Of a stretch of 46,970 nt of DNA, positions 1 through 9,484 are shown piece by piece. This DNA is from Deltaproteobacteria bacterium (GTDB lineage Bacteria > Desulfobacterota > Binatia > Binatales > Binataceae). Positions within the stretch are counted from its first letter, which is position 1; each line of letters begins with the position of its first letter. The position numbers and the translations under genes are program-made. The notes beneath the pieces were generated by a model. That model saw nothing but the letters and a program-made list of their open reading frames with translations. It did no database searches and was not told where the DNA came from. The stretch lies in contig JAFAHS010000237.1 in NCBI GenBank assembly GCA_019237115.1, positions 1-46,970 of the forward strand, given 5' to 3'.

Positions 1-1056
1 CTCGCGACAATTCAAGCTCTCGCGCGTTATTGGGCGAGGGAATACGACTGGCGCAAGGTCGAAGCCAAGCTCAACGCACTACCGCAATACATTACCCAAA
101 TCGATGGGCTGGACATTCATTTCATTCACGTCCGTTCCAGACATGAAAACGCGTTGCCACTTGTTGTCAATCACGGATGGCCCGGCTCGATCATTGAACA
201 GATGAAGATCGTCGATCCGCTGACAAATCCTACACAACATGGCGCGAGCGCGTCGGACGCTTTCCACCTGGTGATTCCATCGATGCCGGGGTACGGCTTT
301 TCGGGCAAGCCGACCAGCACCGGATGGGACGCTGCCCACATAGCGCGTGCGTGGGTCGTGCTGATGAAGCGCCTTGGGTACACCAGATTCGTGGCCCAAG
401 GCGGCGATTGGGGTGCGGTGATCGTCGATCAAATGGGGCTGCAGGCGGCCCCCGAGTTACTCGGCATTCACACCAACATGCCTGGCATCTTTCCAGTCGA
501 AATTGACCAGGCGGCTTTTTCCGGGGCGCCCGCGCCCACGGGTCTCACAGCCGATGAGAAGGTCGCTTACGAGCGTCTGCAGTTCGAGTATCAAAAGGGG
601 ATCGCCTACGGGTACCAGATGGGGCTGCGACCCCAGACATTATACGGAATTGCGGATTCACCCGTTGGCCTGGCAGCTTATTTCCTTGATCACGATGCTC
701 GCAGCTACGAGTTGATCGCACGCGTCTTTGCCGGAGAATCCGCCGGCCTTACGCGCGACGACATCCTCGACAACATCACGATCGCCTGGTTGACGAACAC
801 GGCGCTTTCCGGCGCCCGTCTTTATTGGGAGAATTGGGGGAAACTCGGGTTTTTCAGTGCCAAAGGCGTCTCTTTCCCCGGTGCCGTGAGCGTCTTCCCC
901 GACGAACTCTATCCTGCTCCACGGAGCTGGGCGGAGCAGGCGTATCCCGAGCTCATCCACTACAACAAGCTTGAAAAAGGCGGCCACTTTGCGGCCTGGG
1001 AACAGCCGCAGCTCTTTACCGAAGAGGTTCGCTCGGGCTTCAGATCGTTGCGCTAG
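1..1056 (+). CDS. Epoxide hydrolase, 5'-truncated by the window edge
   Basis: The reading frame is open from base 1, so the N-terminus lies outside the window; 351 residues are visible. The first part matches the epoxide hydrolase N-terminal region (YDWRKVEAKLNALPQY, then IDGLDIHFIHVRS). The alpha/beta-hydrolase core follows, with the oxyanion-hole motif HGWPGS. The nucleophile elbow is GGDWGA, with the Asp codon at about base 406. The catalytic His lies in KGGHFAAWEQP near the C-terminus. Family role: hydrolysis of epoxides to vicinal diols through an Asp-ester intermediate, usually cytosolic. The substrate cannot be read from sequence. An internal TTG at 154 could be mistaken for the start, but homology extends upstream of it. 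It is followed on the same strand by another alpha/beta hydrolase 103 bp away. Confidence 0.9.
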   Translation, partial: LATIQALARYWAREYDWRKVEAKLNALPQYITQIDGLDIHFIHVRSRHENALPLVVNHGWPGSIIEQMKIVDPLTNPTQHGASASDAFHLVIPSMPGYGFSGKPTSTGWDAAHIARAWVVLMKRLGYTRFVAQGGDWGAVIVDQMGLQAAPELLGIHTNMPGIFPVEIDQAAFSGAPAPTGLTADEKVAYERLQFEYQKGIAYGYQMGLRPQTLYGIADSPVGLAAYFLDHDARSYELIARVFAGESAGLTRDDILDNITIAWLTNTALSGARLYWENWGKLGFFSAKGVSFPGAVSVFPDELYPAPRSWAEQAYPELIHYNKLEKGGHFAAWEQPQLFTEEVRSGFRSLR

Positions 1057-1159
1057 CTGCGCGACGTAGCGGCGCTTACGTATTGTTTCGATAAGGCTTC
1101 GTCGGGCAACGCGCTCGGTCATAGCCCAAGTTGATGTAACCAAGGCATGTCGCTATTGA

Positions 1160-2511
1160 TTGGCCATAGCCTTTCCTTCGGCAGTGGCAGCCGTGGTCGC
1201 GACGAAATACGCCAAGAGCGGCAACGTTCACATCGCGTATCAGGTTATTGGCAACGGTCCGCGCGACCTCGTGATTTCGCCTGGCATTTTTTCGCACCTG
1301 GAGCTGTTCTGGGAAGATCCCGGCTACGCACGCTGGATGGAGCGGCTTCAAGGCTTCGCTCGGGTAATCGCGTTTGACAAGCGCGGACAGGGCTTGTCTG
1401 ACCGTGGCTTCGCGACGCCGCCGCTTGAGGAACGGATGGATGACGTCCGCGCTGTGATGGACGCCGCGGGCTCCGAGCGGGCAGCGGTAATGGGCATTTC
1501 AGAGGGTGGCGCGCTCGCCATTTTGTTTGCCGCGACTTATCCGGCTCGAACGACGGCGCTGATCCTGTTTGGCACCGCTGCGCGCTGGGCCTGGGCTCCC
1601 GATTATCAGTGGGGGCGAACATCCGAGCAGATAGCGCAGGTAATGAGCCGATGGGAGGCGCATTGGGGCGAACCGGCGGTGGCCCCGCAGTTTGCGCCCA
1701 GCCGCAAAGACGATCCTGCGTTTCTCCAATGGTGGGGCAAGCTTGAACGGATGAGTACTAGTCCGTCTGACGTGAACGGCCTCCTGAAGACGATCTTCGA
1801 TATCGATCTGCGCAACGTTTTGCGATCCATCAAGGTTCCCACGCTCGTACTTCATCGCGTAGGCGAGGTGGTTGTGCCACTGCAAAGCGGACATTACCTC
1901 GCTGAGCACATTCCGAACGCGAAGCTGGTTGAGTTGGACGGCAGTGATCACTGGCCGTGGACTGAGGGGGCCGACGACCTCACGAACGAAATACAGGAAT
2001 TTCTGACGGGAACGCGCCCTTCACCGGAGCCCGATCGCGTACTAGCCACGGTCCTGTTCGTTGATATCGTGGGTTCGACCGATCGATTGGCGAAATTGGG
2101 CGACCAGCGCTGGCGCGACGTATTGGAGAGCTAAACGCGCTGGTGGGCCGCCAGGTTGGGCGCTTCGGCGGACGCAAAATCGATACAGCAGGCGACGGGG
2201 TGTTCGCCAGTTTCGACGGTCCCGCGCGGGCGGTGCGCTGCGCGACCGCCATCCGAGACGCGGTGCCTGGACTTGGCCTCGATGTGAGGGCCGGTGTACA
2301 TACCGGAGAATGCGAGATCATCGGCGACCGTCTCGGTGGTATCGCAGTGCACATCGGCGCGCGGGTCGCGGCCAATGCGGGCTCCTGCGAAGTATTGGTT
2401 TCAAGCACGGTCAAGGATCTGGTTGCCGGGTCCGGCATTAAAGTCGCCGATCGCGGAATCCGTGCCCTGAAGGGTGTGCCCGGAGAATGGCGATTGTTTG
2501 CGGTCATCTGA
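1160..2511 (+). pseudogene. Alpha/beta hydrolase fused to class III adenylate/guanylate cyclase domain, broken by a frameshift
   Basis: The first segment (1160-2134, TTG start, 324 aa) is an alpha/beta hydrolase with nucleophile elbow GISEGG and catalytic His in GSDHWPW. It runs into the start of a cyclase domain (VLATVLFVDIVGSTDRLAKLG, with the metal-binding Asp of FVDIVGS) and then hits a TAA. The rest of the cyclase domain continues in another frame at 2143-2511 (TAGDGVFASFDGPARA, VRAGVHTGECE, GGIAVHIGARVAA, VSSTVKDLVAGSG, ending LKGVPGEWRLFAV). The frames rejoin without loss of conserved positions if one base is restored near 2127-2132. The known family is hydrolase plus cyclase in one protein making cAMP, so this is either a recent single-base deletion or a sequencing error. 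The start codon is uncertain; no clear Shine-Dalgarno sequence is seen. Confidence 0.85.
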
Positions 2512-3180
2512 GCTGAGGAAGCTCCAGACCTAATCCCTGGCGGTAAATCGCCGAAATTGATTTCCGCTGTGCAGTCGCCTGCCTTTCATCGTAATTTCGC
2601 GGACTCAGCGCCCGGCGCGTGTTCCACTAGCAACCTGCTAGTTGACATAATACTGCTTATGCGAAGTTCTCGTGCTGGGCGTCGAAGGGGCTGTCTGAGG
2701 AGGAGATCGCGCACTGCGGCTCGCCGCTGAGCGGACGGCTGAGATCGTCGCCGTGGAGTCGGTTGCCGCCGTCCTCCAACACTACTTCGCGACCTTGGCC
2801 GCGATTTCGCACCGCGGGTGGCTCGCCCCCCGTTGTGCCGATTGATTACCGACCTTCAACTCGGAATTGCCAGCAGGTTTTCCACGAGAGCTGGGTCGGC
2901 GGACTGGAGGCAACGCTGAGCAGGACGATGGTCCCGCGCTCGAATCCTTGAATGCGCAGTACTCGAGTGGCCCGGCACCAGCACCGCTTTTGGACATGTA
3001 GAGGCGCGAGCGATAGCGCGGGGTTCAGCGAGTGCGGTGCCCGCCGGGGCCATCGTGCCGTCGAACGTGTGAGACAATTGGAAGGTGTCTCCGCCACGGC
3101 AGGAGGAAGTCGTTAACAAGCAGAGAAAAATTTCCCAGGAAGCCCTATCGATCACGATAGAATCATTTCCAGAGGCTGTG
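2512..3180. other. Gene-poor gap of about 670 bp
   Basis: No convincing gene was found on either strand. The short open frames have no recognisable domain, no good start context and overlap one another. A TTGACA-like hexamer at 2642-2647 has no matching -10 element. The last 80 bases hold the start region of the next gene, including a small inverted repeat. The gap could be decayed sequence, but no parent gene was recognised. Confidence 0.5.
3145..3160. promoter_or_regulatory. Perfect 6-bp inverted repeat upstream of the transglutaminase-like gene
   Basis: CTATCG, spacer ATCA, CGATAG lies 20 bp before the ATG at 3181. The dyad is symmetric and could be an operator half-site pair or an mRNA hairpin. 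The short length makes chance quite possible. Confidence 0.25.
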
Positions 3181-4059
3181 ATGAGATCGCTGAAAGTCGA
3201 ACACACCACCATCTACCGCTACTCAAAGCCGGTCACCTTCGGCCAGCATCGCATGATGTTGCGACCGCGCGACAGCCACGATCTTCGCGTAACAGCGTCA
3301 AGACTCAGGATAACTCCGCAACCCACCGCGGTGCGTTGGCTTCACGACTTATTCGAGAATTCGGTCGCAGTCGCTTCCTTCCCCTGCTCTGCTCAGGAGC
3401 TGCGTTTCGAAAGCGAGATCGACGTCGTGCACTACGACACCAATGAGCCGGACTGCCCGGTCGAGCCTTATGCCGAGACATATCCGTTCACTTACTCCGC
3501 CGACGAAATCCCCGATCTGAATAGATCGATCGAGCGGCACTACTCGGACCCGGAACACCAGGTTGATGCGTGGGCGAAGCGATTTGTCGAGGGCGGATCG
3601 CAGACCTTCGCGCTGCTCACCGCGATGACCCAAGCAATCAAGCAGGAAGGGTTCAAATATGCTCCGCGCGATGCTGAAGGATGCCAGAAGCCAACTGAGA
3701 CGCTAGCGCTCAAAAGCGGGACCTGCCGCGACTTTGCTTTGCTAATGATCGAAGCGGTGCGAGCGCTGGGACTCGCCGCGCGATTCGTCAGCGGCTACAT
3801 CTACGTTCCCTCTGCCGACCACGCTGGCAATGTCGGGGGTGGTGCGACTCACGCATGGGTGCAGGTTTATCTTCCTGGATCGGGATGGATGGAGTTTGAT
3901 CCCACCAATGGCATCGTTGGCAATCGTGACCTGATCCGCGTCGCGGTCGCGCGCGATCCATCGCAGGCCCTTCCTATCTCTGGAAGCTGGACCGGCAATC
4001 CCACCGATTTCCTGGGCATGGAAGTCGACGTCAAGGTCACTTCTGCGGTTTCACAATAA
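3181..4059 (+). CDS. Transglutaminase-like cysteine protease family protein
   Basis: 292 aa. The start at 3181 is chosen because AGAGG at 3171-3175 sits five bases before the ATG and the family N-terminus begins there (KVEHTTIYRYSKPVTFGQHRMMLRP). Residues 1-85 form the bacterial transglutaminase-like N-terminal beta domain. The core carries the papain-like triad: Cys182 in KSGTCRDFA, His224 in GGATHAWVQVY and Asp240 in MEFDPTNG. There is no signal peptide, so it is probably cytoplasmic. Family members are thought to be proteases or amidases, often encoded with circularly permuted ATP-grasp and alpha-E proteins. Those partners are not present here, so the substrate is unknown. It stands alone between a gap and a secreted thioredoxin-fold protein. 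Confidence 0.9.
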   Translation: MRSLKVEHTTIYRYSKPVTFGQHRMMLRPRDSHDLRVTASRLRITPQPTAVRWLHDLFENSVAVASFPCSAQELRFESEIDVVHYDTNEPDCPVEPYAETYPFTYSADEIPDLNRSIERHYSDPEHQVDAWAKRFVEGGSQTFALLTAMTQAIKQEGFKYAPRDAEGCQKPTETLALKSGTCRDFALLMIEAVRALGLAARFVSGYIYVPSADHAGNVGGGATHAWVQVYLPGSGWMEFDPTNGIVGNRDLIRVAVARDPSQALPISGSWTGNPTDFLGMEVDVKVTSAVSQ

Positions 4060-4339
4060 TGTTTTCCGTGTGGCTGGGCCCGTGTCCCGGCGCTGGGCCG
4101 GTCGGCGAGTGCTGCGCGATATGGAGGGGCGCCAGGCCAGCCCCTTGCCCTGAGATTTCCAACTTGCGGGAAAGCCTCTCCAAGCCGCGCAGATTAAGGC
4201 TCTGACTCGTCAAGCCTGCGGCGTGACCCCGGTCACTTCGGGCCTCCGTAGGCCAGCGGGGTTCTGCCCAGGTATCGGGCAAGCTCGCCAATTTGATGCT
4301 CTGGAAGATCTCGATGGCCGCCCGTATCATGAAACACCT

Positions 4340-5281
4340 ATGGAGCACTGGATTCGTACCAGCTTGAAGCTTCGTTGGTGGGTCGCGGTATTCGCTTTGG
4401 CACTGGCGACTGCGCTTGCAGCGAGCCGAGCTTTCGCCGGGCCCTCCTCACCGGCGAATCCTGCCGTCCCGAGTAATCCCGCGCGAGACGCGGCCCTGAA
4501 GAACTATTTACAGAAGAAATTTCGTATAGGTAGCGCCGACGAGATAATGCTGGGGCCCATGCAGAAGACCACCCTTCCCGGCATTTACCAGCGTCAAGTG
4601 ACCGTGACCAACGATAAGGGCCAGAGCGTAACAGTGTCGCTTTTCAGCGATCAGAACCAAACCAAGGCTATCCTCGGGCAGTTCTACGACCTCGGGTCCG
4701 ATGCCTGGGGACGCGTCGATCTTTCGCCCGTCCATCTCGACGACCGCCCAACGTTAGGACCGCCGGATGCGCCAGTCACGATGCTGGAATTTGCGGACTT
4801 CGAGTGTCCCTACTGTGCGCATGCCTTCAGTCAGCTGGAGGCGCTGGCCAGCACGACCTATAAGGGCAAGATTCGGGTCATCTTCAAAAACTACCCCCTC
4901 AGTGGGCACCCGTGGGCGCGCACCGCGGCGATCGCAGCTGAATGTGCGCGGCTGCAAAATCCATCTGCATTCTGGGATTTCGCACGGTACTTCTATTCCA
5001 ACCAGGGACAAATCAACCCCGGTAATGTGCAAAGCAAGATCGACGAACAAGCCGCAAAACTGGGTCTCGACGACAAGGCCTTGAAGGCGTGCATGGCGGC
5101 GCCCGCAGCCGGTCAGCGAGTCGCCCAGGATGAGGCCGACGGCGCTGCCGTCCACGTATCATCGACGCCGACCTTCTTCGTTAACGGGATACCTGTGGTG
5201 GGGCTGCCTGAGGGAAAAGTCTTCGACTTCGTGATCAACTCGGAACTGGCCGCTGGATCCGCTCACGCTGCCGCGCGATAA
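4340..5281 (+). CDS. Secreted DsbA-family thioredoxin-fold protein
   Basis: 313 aa. An N-terminal signal peptide is visible (basic start, hydrophobic run at about residues 13-28, cleavage likely after ASRAFA), so it works in the periplasm. Residues 45-125 form an extra N-terminal region with alternating strands. The C-terminal DsbA/Thioredoxin_4 fold starts near residue 144 (APVTMLEFADFECPYC). The redox motif is C156-P-Y-C159 and the cis-Pro loop is SSTPTFFVNG. Likely role: thiol-disulfide exchange on exported proteins, as oxidase or isomerase. The ATG at 4340 is chosen because it opens the signal peptide; the frame extends upstream to 4223, but that stretch is not signal-like. No Shine-Dalgarno sequence is obvious. 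Confidence 0.9.
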   Translation: MEHWIRTSLKLRWWVAVFALALATALAASRAFAGPSSPANPAVPSNPARDAALKNYLQKKFRIGSADEIMLGPMQKTTLPGIYQRQVTVTNDKGQSVTVSLFSDQNQTKAILGQFYDLGSDAWGRVDLSPVHLDDRPTLGPPDAPVTMLEFADFECPYCAHAFSQLEALASTTYKGKIRVIFKNYPLSGHPWARTAAIAAECARLQNPSAFWDFARYFYSNQGQINPGNVQSKIDEQAAKLGLDDKALKACMAAPAAGQRVAQDEADGAAVHVSSTPTFFVNGIPVVGLPEGKVFDFVINSELAAGSAHAAAR

Positions 5282-5582
5282 GCCATCGGCGCGAGCAGAG
5301 ATTTCCCCGTCGAGTCGAACCGAGGAGCTGGTCGCCCCGTCGCTTAATCTCTTGTTGCCCTGCTCCGCGCAGCGCGCGATCCTTTAGTCTTGTGGTTCGC
5401 CGCAAAGCTGTCGCACCACACGGCGCTGGGAAGGCTCGATCAACTTGGCGGGGAAAGAGAGTGCACTTTTTTTGCGGCGCAGCCAAGCCTGGATGACAGG
5501 CCGCAAGCTCGCTAACCCTTGTCGGCGATCGGCCACCTCAGGAGCGGCTTGAACGGCCCTCCCGAGGAGTCACCCCAGAATT
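5282..5582. other. Convergent intergenic region
   Basis: About 300 bp lie between two genes that end toward each other. No RNA gene, coding frame with a recognisable domain or clear hairpin-plus-U-tract was seen. One run of seven T at about 5468 has no stable stem directly before it. Confidence 0.4.
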
Positions 5583-6341
5583 TCAGTGTGCGGAAGGCGT
5601 GGCGGAGGACCCCGGAACTAACACGGGCATAGTGCCGCCGGTCGGGGGGTTGGCTTCCGCCGACGGCGAAGCGCCCAGCAGCGCGAGCGATCCCACCACT
5701 TCCTGGCGCTGCTGCGCGAAGGGATGCGCCGTCAGGAACGCGCGATATACTGCGACCGCCGCGTCTTTCTGACCCTGTTTCGCCAGCATCCGAGCGAAGC
5801 CGAGTTGCGCCCGCACCTGCTCGGGCCCTGCCAGCGAAGCTGCCTGCTGATAGGCTCCCGCCGCTTTCGCGTACTCCCCCATTCGCTCGTAGATCACGCC
5901 GAGATTGGTCAGCGCCAGGTTGGCGAAGGTCGCATCGTGCTCGTCGGCTACGAACGCGACCAGCGCATCACGCGCATGCGCCAGGTCGTTGGCACCGAGG
6001 TAGGCGCTTCCGAGGTAGAAGCCCGCAAGCTTCCCGAGACGGCGGCCGGACTCGGTCTGCACCAGCCTGGTAAACTGGTCTTCGGCGCTCTGGTATTGCT
6101 TGGCGTTGAGCGCACCCAGCGCTGCGTAAAACTGCTCCCCAGTGATGCGGTCGCGCCGGCGCTCGTACATATAAACGCCCAGAACGATGCCGGCCGCGCC
6201 GACGACCACCGCAGCAGAAATAATCAGCTGCCGCAGATTGGCGAGAAGAAATTCCTGCGCGCTCTCGATGAAGGTTTGGAATTCATCGGGGCGCTTGAGG
6301 TCTTTTCGCGAGATCTTGTAGTGGCGATGGGTCGAGGGCAT
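5583..6341 (-). CDS. Single-pass membrane TPR protein (YfgM/TPR_21-like)
   Basis: 252 aa. The topology is a basic N-terminus (residues 1-35), one transmembrane helix at about 36-58 (LRQLIISAAVVVGAAGIVLGVYMYE), then an exported domain with TPR-like helical repeats at about 65-210. The tail is rich in Ala, Pro, Gly and Ser. This layout matches YfgM-like ancillary periplasmic proteins that bind BamB or the Sec translocon. Here that role is inferred from shape only. It lies 78 bp downstream of the bifunctional-nuclease gene on the same strand. ATG start. Confidence 0.75.
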   Translation of the reverse strand: MPSTHRHYKISRKDLKRPDEFQTFIESAQEFLLANLRQLIISAAVVVGAAGIVLGVYMYERRRDRITGEQFYAALGALNAKQYQSAEDQFTRLVQTESGRRLGKLAGFYLGSAYLGANDLAHARDALVAFVADEHDATFANLALTNLGVIYERMGEYAKAAGAYQQAASLAGPEQVRAQLGFARMLAKQGQKDAAVAVYRAFLTAHPFAQQRQEVVGSLALLGASPSAEANPPTGGTMPVLVPGSSATPSAH

Positions 6342-6419
6342 CGGATTACGTCGACCCTAGGCGTTTGATGGCGGCGTGCGCAACCGATTCTCGAATCGAC
6401 TTGGCACGCGCGCGCGTGG

Positions 6420-6956
6420 TCACATCTTGTATTTGAAGTCCTCGGGTGACATGCGCTCGAGTATCTCCGACCACTTGTCGCGTGAAACCCCGGCCAGGTT
6501 CTGGTCGGAGGACCCACCAGCCTCGGCCTGGGATTCCTGCGGCTCGCTGGAATCGAGCAAGACCTGTTTGGCCACGTAGATTGGAGACTTGGTTCGCAGT
6601 GCCACCGCGATCGCATCGGAGGGGCGCGAGTCGATTTCCAAAAGCTTGCCCTCGCGCGTCTTGAGCTGGATGCGGGCGTAGTAAGTGCTCTCGCGCAACT
6701 CGGTAATTTCCGCGGATTCGACGGTTGCGCCAAACTCGGCCAGCAGGTTGCGGAGCAAGTCGTGCGTCATGGGCCGCGGCGGCCGAATGCCTTCCATCTC
6801 GGTCGCCATCGCGGTGGCCTCCAGAGGTCCCACCCAAATCGAGAGGTTCAGCTTATTGTCCGGATCCTTAAGGACCACGATAGGCATCTTGGTCGACGGA
6901 TCCAGGGTAATACCGCCAACCATCATCAAAATGAAATCTTCTTTGTGACCAGCCAT
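6420..6956 (-). CDS. Bifunctional nuclease family protein (DUF151)
   Basis: 178 aa. The DUF151 core is clear: PIVVLKDPDNKLNLSIWVGPLEA, then RPMTHDLLRNLLAEFGATVESAEI, then YYARIQLKTREGKLLEIDSRPSDAIAVALR. Plant and bacterial relatives have RNase and DNase activity; the bacterial role is poorly known. The C-terminal 40 residues are acidic and variable. The ATG at 6956 gives the normal family start (MAGHKEDFILMMVGGI); the frame runs further upstream but overlaps the VWA gene and lacks homology. It sits 134 bp after the VWA gene. Confidence 0.88.
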   Translation of the reverse strand: MAGHKEDFILMMVGGITLDPSTKMPIVVLKDPDNKLNLSIWVGPLEATAMATEMEGIRPPRPMTHDLLRNLLAEFGATVESAEITELRESTYYARIQLKTREGKLLEIDSRPSDAIAVALRTKSPIYVAKQVLLDSSEPQESQAEAGGSSDQNLAGVSRDKWSEILERMSPEDFKYKM

Positions 6957-7090
6957 TGGTTGGGTTGCTATTCGCGCAGTGACGACCGCGGCGGGTGCGA
7001 CGGCGTTCGATCCATCTCTCGCGAATATCTTGGACCAAACACGGTCAGTGGTCAACCGAAGGAACCGTCGCCAGGCCCCTAGCCATGCAC

Positions 7091-8503
7091 TTAGCGCACG
7101 ACCAAGTGATCGACCACGCGGTAAAGCTGGTTGAGATTGCGGCACTCTTCGACCATGTCGCAGTGAACGGCATAGCGTTCCATCTCGCTGTCGCCGAAGC
7201 CCCAGGTATTCCGGCTCTCCGGATTCAGCCAGATGATTCGCTTCGCACGCTGGCGAATCTCGCGCAAGCACCAGTCGTGCGGCAGATTATAGTTGTTGCG
7301 CGCGTCGCCCAGCACAATCACGGTCGTCCGTTTGTTGATCGCTCCGATATGGTCGGCCACGAAACTACGGAATGCAAAACCGAAATTCGAATGGGCGTAC
7401 ACGTTGATAATATCGCCCTTCAACGCCACGTCCAACGCATCCTTGATGTCGTTGGTGCGAAAATGCTCCGTTACTTCGCCGATGTCGGACACAAAGATGA
7501 AGCTGCGGACCCGCGAGTAGAGGTCCTGCAACGAATAGACGAACTGCAGCATGAACCGCGATGCGTTGCGCACCGAGTCGGAGACATCGCACAGGATTAC
7601 CACCTGCGGTTTCTCCTTCTTGCGCCGCTCGAAGCGCAGCTTGAAGGGAACCCCTCCGCAATCGAGGTTGTTCCGCAGGGTGCGCTTGATATCGAACCGC
7701 CCTTTCTTGGTTCGCTTGCGGCGAATCGCGATGACGTTCTTGAGGCGTTGCGCGAGCTTTTGCACCGCCTCCTGCATTTTTTTGAGCTCTTCTTCGCTGA
7801 GATAGTAGAAACTCTTCTCCGCGATTTGGTTCATCCTTTGATCTTCACGCTGGCGGATGTCCCGTTTCTCGCGCTCCATGCGCACGTAGCGCCGGATGAT
7901 GTCTTCGAGCGCCTTGAGCCGGCGCTCGAGGTACTCCTCCATCCGCGCCTTCATCGCCTGACCGAGATCCATCTTTTCGAGCTGTTCGCGCAATTCCTTG
8001 ATCTCGGCTTCGATCTTGTCGAGACCGAGTTCGCGCGCCAGGGCGCGGGCAAAGTAGTTCTCCTCGATGGTCCGCTCGATGCCCTTGAGTTTGGCCGCCC
8101 GGGCCGCCTCGCGCAGGCGCTTCTCGAGCGCGCCCGAATTGTTCTGCAGCAGCTGCTTGGCCAGTTCGGAGAGCTTCTTGCCCTCTCTTTGCAGCATCTT
8201 CTCGACGTCTTCCAGGAACTTCTGGAATTCCTGATCCGACATCGAGAGTGCGTCCTGCACCGCCTTGCTGGCCTGCTTGATGATCTCGCCAAGCCCGGAG
8301 AAATAGACGTCGAACAGCTCTTCGAAGACCGGCAGCTCGCTGGCCCGCTTGACCATGGTGGACCGCAACGCCGCGCGAAACACGTCGCGCTCGCTGAGCC
8401 CGGTCACTTCGGACGCCGAAAACGCGTCGAGCGTTTCCGCGAGCGAAACCCTGACCCCGTTCTCGCGCAGCAGGTTCGCAAATTCGACCAGCTTTTCTTC
8501 CAT
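7091..8503 (-). CDS. VWA domain protein, CoxE-like
   Basis: 470 aa. The first 260 residues are strongly charged and helical, with a long coiled-coil-like stretch (about 95-255). A von Willebrand factor A domain follows, with the MIDAS DxSxS motif at D306-V-S308-D-S310 (ILCDVSDSV). The C-terminal GFGDSEMERYAVHCDMVEECRNL is typical of CoxE-like proteins. These pair with MoxR AAA+ ATPases to insert metals or remodel target complexes. The MoxR gene lies 15 bp upstream, so the two are surely co-transcribed. No CO dehydrogenase or other obvious client is in the window. Confidence 0.9.
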   Translation of the reverse strand: MEEKLVEFANLLRENGVRVSLAETLDAFSASEVTGLSERDVFRAALRSTMVKRASELPVFEELFDVYFSGLGEIIKQASKAVQDALSMSDQEFQKFLEDVEKMLQREGKKLSELAKQLLQNNSGALEKRLREAARAAKLKGIERTIEENYFARALARELGLDKIEAEIKELREQLEKMDLGQAMKARMEEYLERRLKALEDIIRRYVRMEREKRDIRQREDQRMNQIAEKSFYYLSEEELKKMQEAVQKLAQRLKNVIAIRRKRTKKGRFDIKRTLRNNLDCGGVPFKLRFERRKKEKPQVVILCDVSDSVRNASRFMLQFVYSLQDLYSRVRSFIFVSDIGEVTEHFRTNDIKDALDVALKGDIINVYAHSNFGFAFRSFVADHIGAINKRTTVIVLGDARNNYNLPHDWCLREIRQRAKRIIWLNPESRNTWGFGDSEMERYAVHCDMVEECRNLNQLYRVVDHLVVR

Positions 8504-8518
8504 CGCCGCCCTGCCCTC

Positions 8519-9484
8519 TTAGTTTAGCAGATCCTTGTCGCTGCTTCCGGTCGCGTCTGCTCCCCGCCGCGCGCGCACGCGGCGCACGTAATCCTTGAGT
8601 TCTTCCTGGGCTTTGCGCACATCGCCTTCGTACTTGACGATGGTGTCGAGTGTCTCGTTGACCAGTTCGTCGTCCAGCTTCTGCACGTTGAGCAGGGTCA
8701 GGGCCTTGACCCAGTCGAGCGTCTCGCTGATGCCGGGAGTCTTCTTAAGATCAAGCTTGCGCAGCGATTGCACGACCGCGACCACCTCCTCGGCAAGCTT
8801 GTCGGCCGCCTCGGGAACCTTGAGCCGGATGATGGCGAGTTCCTGCTTGCGGTCGGGAAAGTCGATGTACAGGTGCAGACAGCGGCGCTTGAGCGCGTCG
8901 GACATCTCGCGCGCGTTGTTGGAGGTGAGAATCACCAGCGGGATGTGCTTGGCGGTCAGGGTGCCCAGCTCCGGTACGGAAATCTGGAAATCCGAAAGCA
9001 GCTCGAGGAGAAAAGCCTCGAATTCGGCATCGGCCTTGTCGATTTCGTCGACCAGCAGCACACACTGGTTCTCCGAATGGATAGCCTTCAGGAGCGGACG
9101 CGGCAGCACAAAGCGCTCCGAAAAGAACACTTCGTCTTCCCGCGCGATTCGGTCGACCGCCTCGGCGAGACCCTTGGCGCCGGTCAGGACCTCGCTGATT
9201 TTGTCCTTCAGGATCTGCGTGTACAGCAACTGCTTGGCGTATTCCCACTCGTAGAGCGCCTTGCCCTCATCGAGTCCTTCGTAGCACTGCAGACGAATCA
9301 GCTCGTGCCCCAGCGAGGCGGCGAGCACCTTGGCGAGATCGGTCTTGCCGACGCCGGCGGGTCCTTCGACCAGGATCGGCTTCTTGAGCGAACTGGCGAG
9401 ATATATGACGGTAGCGATTCGCCGGCTCGCGATATAGTTGTTTTTGGCGAATCGTTCGATGACTTCGTCGATCGATGAGAACAT
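8519..9484 (-). CDS. MoxR-family AAA+ ATPase
   Basis: 321 aa. Walker A is GPAGVGKT (41-48), Walker B LLVDEID (143-149), with sensor 1 in VILTSNNAREMSDALKRRC carrying the arginine-finger region. The ATG at 9484 is preceded by GAGGAGG at good spacing. MoxR ATPases act with VWA proteins as chaperone-like activators of metalloenzymes or cell-envelope complexes. The downstream gene 15 bp away encodes that VWA partner. The C-terminal 40 residues are charged and probably disordered. Confidence 0.93.
   Translation of the reverse strand: MFSSIDEVIERFAKNNYIASRRIATVIYLASSLKKPILVEGPAGVGKTDLAKVLAASLGHELIRLQCYEGLDEGKALYEWEYAKQLLYTQILKDKISEVLTGAKGLAEAVDRIAREDEVFFSERFVLPRPLLKAIHSENQCVLLVDEIDKADAEFEAFLLELLSDFQISVPELGTLTAKHIPLVILTSNNAREMSDALKRRCLHLYIDFPDRKQELAIIRLKVPEAADKLAEEVVAVVQSLRKLDLKKTPGISETLDWVKALTLLNVQKLDDELVNETLDTIVKYEGDVRKAQEELKDYVRRVRARRGADATGSSDKDLLN

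Noticed and set aside
2642..2647. TTGACA hexamer as a promoter
   Set aside because: No -10-like hexamer at 16-18 bp and the next real start is over 500 bp away.
6995..8527. Open frame of 510 codons opposite the VWA gene
   Set aside because: It mirrors the VWA/CoxE-like gene; the composition is typical of an antisense frame and no motif is present.
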